Made by a program: the position numbers and the translations under genes. The notes under the pieces are model-generated. The model saw only the letters and a list, made by a program, of their open reading frames with translations, was not told where the DNA came from and did no database searches. A stretch of 5,724 nucleotides of DNA, from NCBI GenBank assembly GCA_902774165.1, contig CACYHJ010000183.1, positions 1 through 5,724 of the forward strand. Reading direction: 5' to 3'. Source of the DNA: Oscillospiraceae bacterium (lineage in GTDB: Bacteria > Bacillota > Clostridia > Oscillospirales > Acutalibacteraceae). Below, piece after piece: positions 4,819-5,724 of the stretch (position 1 is the stretch's first letter; each line of letters begins with the position of its first letter).

Positions 4819-5724
4819 ATGGCTTTTTTTGATATTGAACCTTTTGTGGATAAAAACTCGGAGCGCTTCATGCTTTCCAAACGGGTCGGCGCCATCAAGG
4901 AGGAGCTGCGCGCGCGGTATCTGATCACCGACAGGGAGCCCTGCTCCGCGTTTCAGATCCGGGACGGGCAATACCCGGCGTCTGCCCTCAAAGAGGGCGA
5001 ATGGCGCGATTTCGACGGCGACAACGAGCTCTGGGGCGGCAGAGAGGTTTACTGCTGGTTCCGGCAGGTCGCCCATATCCCGGAGCGTTTCAAGGGGAAC
5101 GACGTTTATTACGCGGTCTGGGCGTCCGACAACGGCAGCTGGACCAATTCCACCCGGCCGCAGTTTATCCTTTTCGTCGACGGCAGGCCCGTCTCCGGCA
5201 TGGACGAAAACCACAGTGAGATCCGCGTGGTGAAGAACGCCGTGGGCGGCGAAAAGCTGAAGATCCACCTGAACGCCTATTCCGACGACCACGATTACCG
5301 GGGCAGGATGTTCCTGCACTCGGAGATCCGCGTGATCGACAAGGACGTAAAACGCCTGTATTACCATCTGCACAATCTGCTGGAAGCCGCGAACCTGTAC
5401 GGGCCGGACGACGCGCCGCGGATCCGCCTGATCGACGGGCTGACAACGGCGTGCAACCTGCTGGACCTGACCGTGCCGTACGGTCCCGAATTCAAAAAAA
5501 GCGTTGCCGCCGCGAACGCGTTCATTGAGGAGCAGATTCTCGGCTCCGGCGCGGACGACGCGGTAATCTCCGCCATCGGGCACAGCCACATCGACGTGGC
5601 GTGGCTTTGGCGGCTCCGGCAGACCCGGGACAAGGCTGCCCGCACCTTCGCCTCCATGAGCCATCTGATGGACGAATATCCGGATTTCCGTTTTATCTCG
5701 TCGCAGGCGCAGCTTTATGAGTTC
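4819..5724 (+). CDS. GH38 alpha-mannosidase, N-terminal 302 residues (runs off the edge)
   Basis: An open frame from ATG 4819 continues to the window end without a stop; GGAGG at 4807-4811 is 7 bases upstream. Residues 1 to about 245 form an N-terminal domain like the beta-rich leader of MAN2C1-type bacterial and cytosolic alpha-mannosidases (for example NELWGGREVYCWFRQ near 69-83). The GH38 catalytic domain then begins with GHSHIDVAWLW (254-264), whose H257 and D259 correspond to the zinc-binding H-x-D of the family, and FRFISSQAQLYEF at the visible end. Such enzymes release alpha-linked mannose from oligosaccharides; lack of a signal peptide suggests cytoplasmic use of imported glycans. Family members are around 1,000 residues, so about a third is seen. 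It has its own promoter and is probably independent of the PRC-barrel gene. A T7 run occupies codons 2-4. Confidence 0.92.
   Translation, partial: MAFFDIEPFVDKNSERFMLSKRVGAIKEELRARYLITDREPCSAFQIRDGQYPASALKEGEWRDFDGDNELWGGREVYCWFRQVAHIPERFKGNDVYYAVWASDNGSWTNSTRPQFILFVDGRPVSGMDENHSEIRVVKNAVGGEKLKIHLNAYSDDHDYRGRMFLHSEIRVIDKDVKRLYYHLHNLLEAANLYGPDDAPRIRLIDGLTTACNLLDLTVPYGPEFKKSVAAANAFIEEQILGSGADDAVISAIGHSHIDVAWLWRLRQTRDKAARTFASMSHLMDEYPDFRFISSQAQLYEF

Noticed and set aside
4564..5664. 366-codon leftward open frame
   Set aside because: Antisense to the mannosidase and crossing its promoter and the PRC-barrel gene; no ribosome site or motif. The rightward frame carries the GH38 zinc motif.

Overview
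The window reads as a piece of chromosome from an anaerobic, spore-forming-type Firmicute, most likely an uncultured Clostridia/Oscillospirales gut bacterium. This is inferred from a YlmC/YmxH-family sporulation protein, strong GGAGG-type ribosome sites 7 bases before each start, G+C-rich coding with A+T-rich promoters, and a MAN2C1-like GH38 alpha-mannosidase. No rRNA or other taxonomic marker is present, so the assignment is tentative.

Layout. Bases 1-162 hold an array of six small hairpins, mostly joined by the 7-base linker TCGATAT; the last one swallows the stop codon of the first gene. A three-gene leftward (minus-strand) cluster follows. In transcription order it is: a LicD-family phosphotransferase (4308-3445); a two-domain protein with an IspD/TarI-like cytidylyltransferase fused to an APH/choline-kinase-like domain (3367-1763); and a 12-helix Wzx-like flippase (1424-159). 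A promoter with a perfect TATAAT drives the cluster from the A+T-rich divergent region at 4309-4442. Rightward, a YlmC/YmxH PRC-barrel protein (4443-4736) is followed by a well-formed promoter and the first 302 codons of a GH38 alpha-mannosidase that runs off the right edge.

How the genes may work together. The leftward genes look like a compact module for decorating a surface glycan with a phospho-alcohol. The kinase domain would phosphorylate an alcohol, the cytidylyltransferase domain would activate it with CTP, LicD would transfer the phospho-alcohol from the CDP carrier to a glycan, and the flippase would move the lipid-linked glycan across the membrane. The combination recalls bacterial LicA/LicC/LicD and TacF, and also the animal CRPPA (ISPD) plus FKTN/FKRP ribitol-phosphate pathway. 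The substrate (choline, ribitol, glycerol or another alcohol) cannot be read from the sequence.

The most unusual content is between the genes. The three spacers of the leftward cluster carry exact-phase heptamer tandem repeats of three unrelated sequences, modular hairpins followed by a conserved arm, and long hairpins enclosing stop codons but lacking a T tract. The 338-base spacer before the flippase consists almost entirely of such elements.
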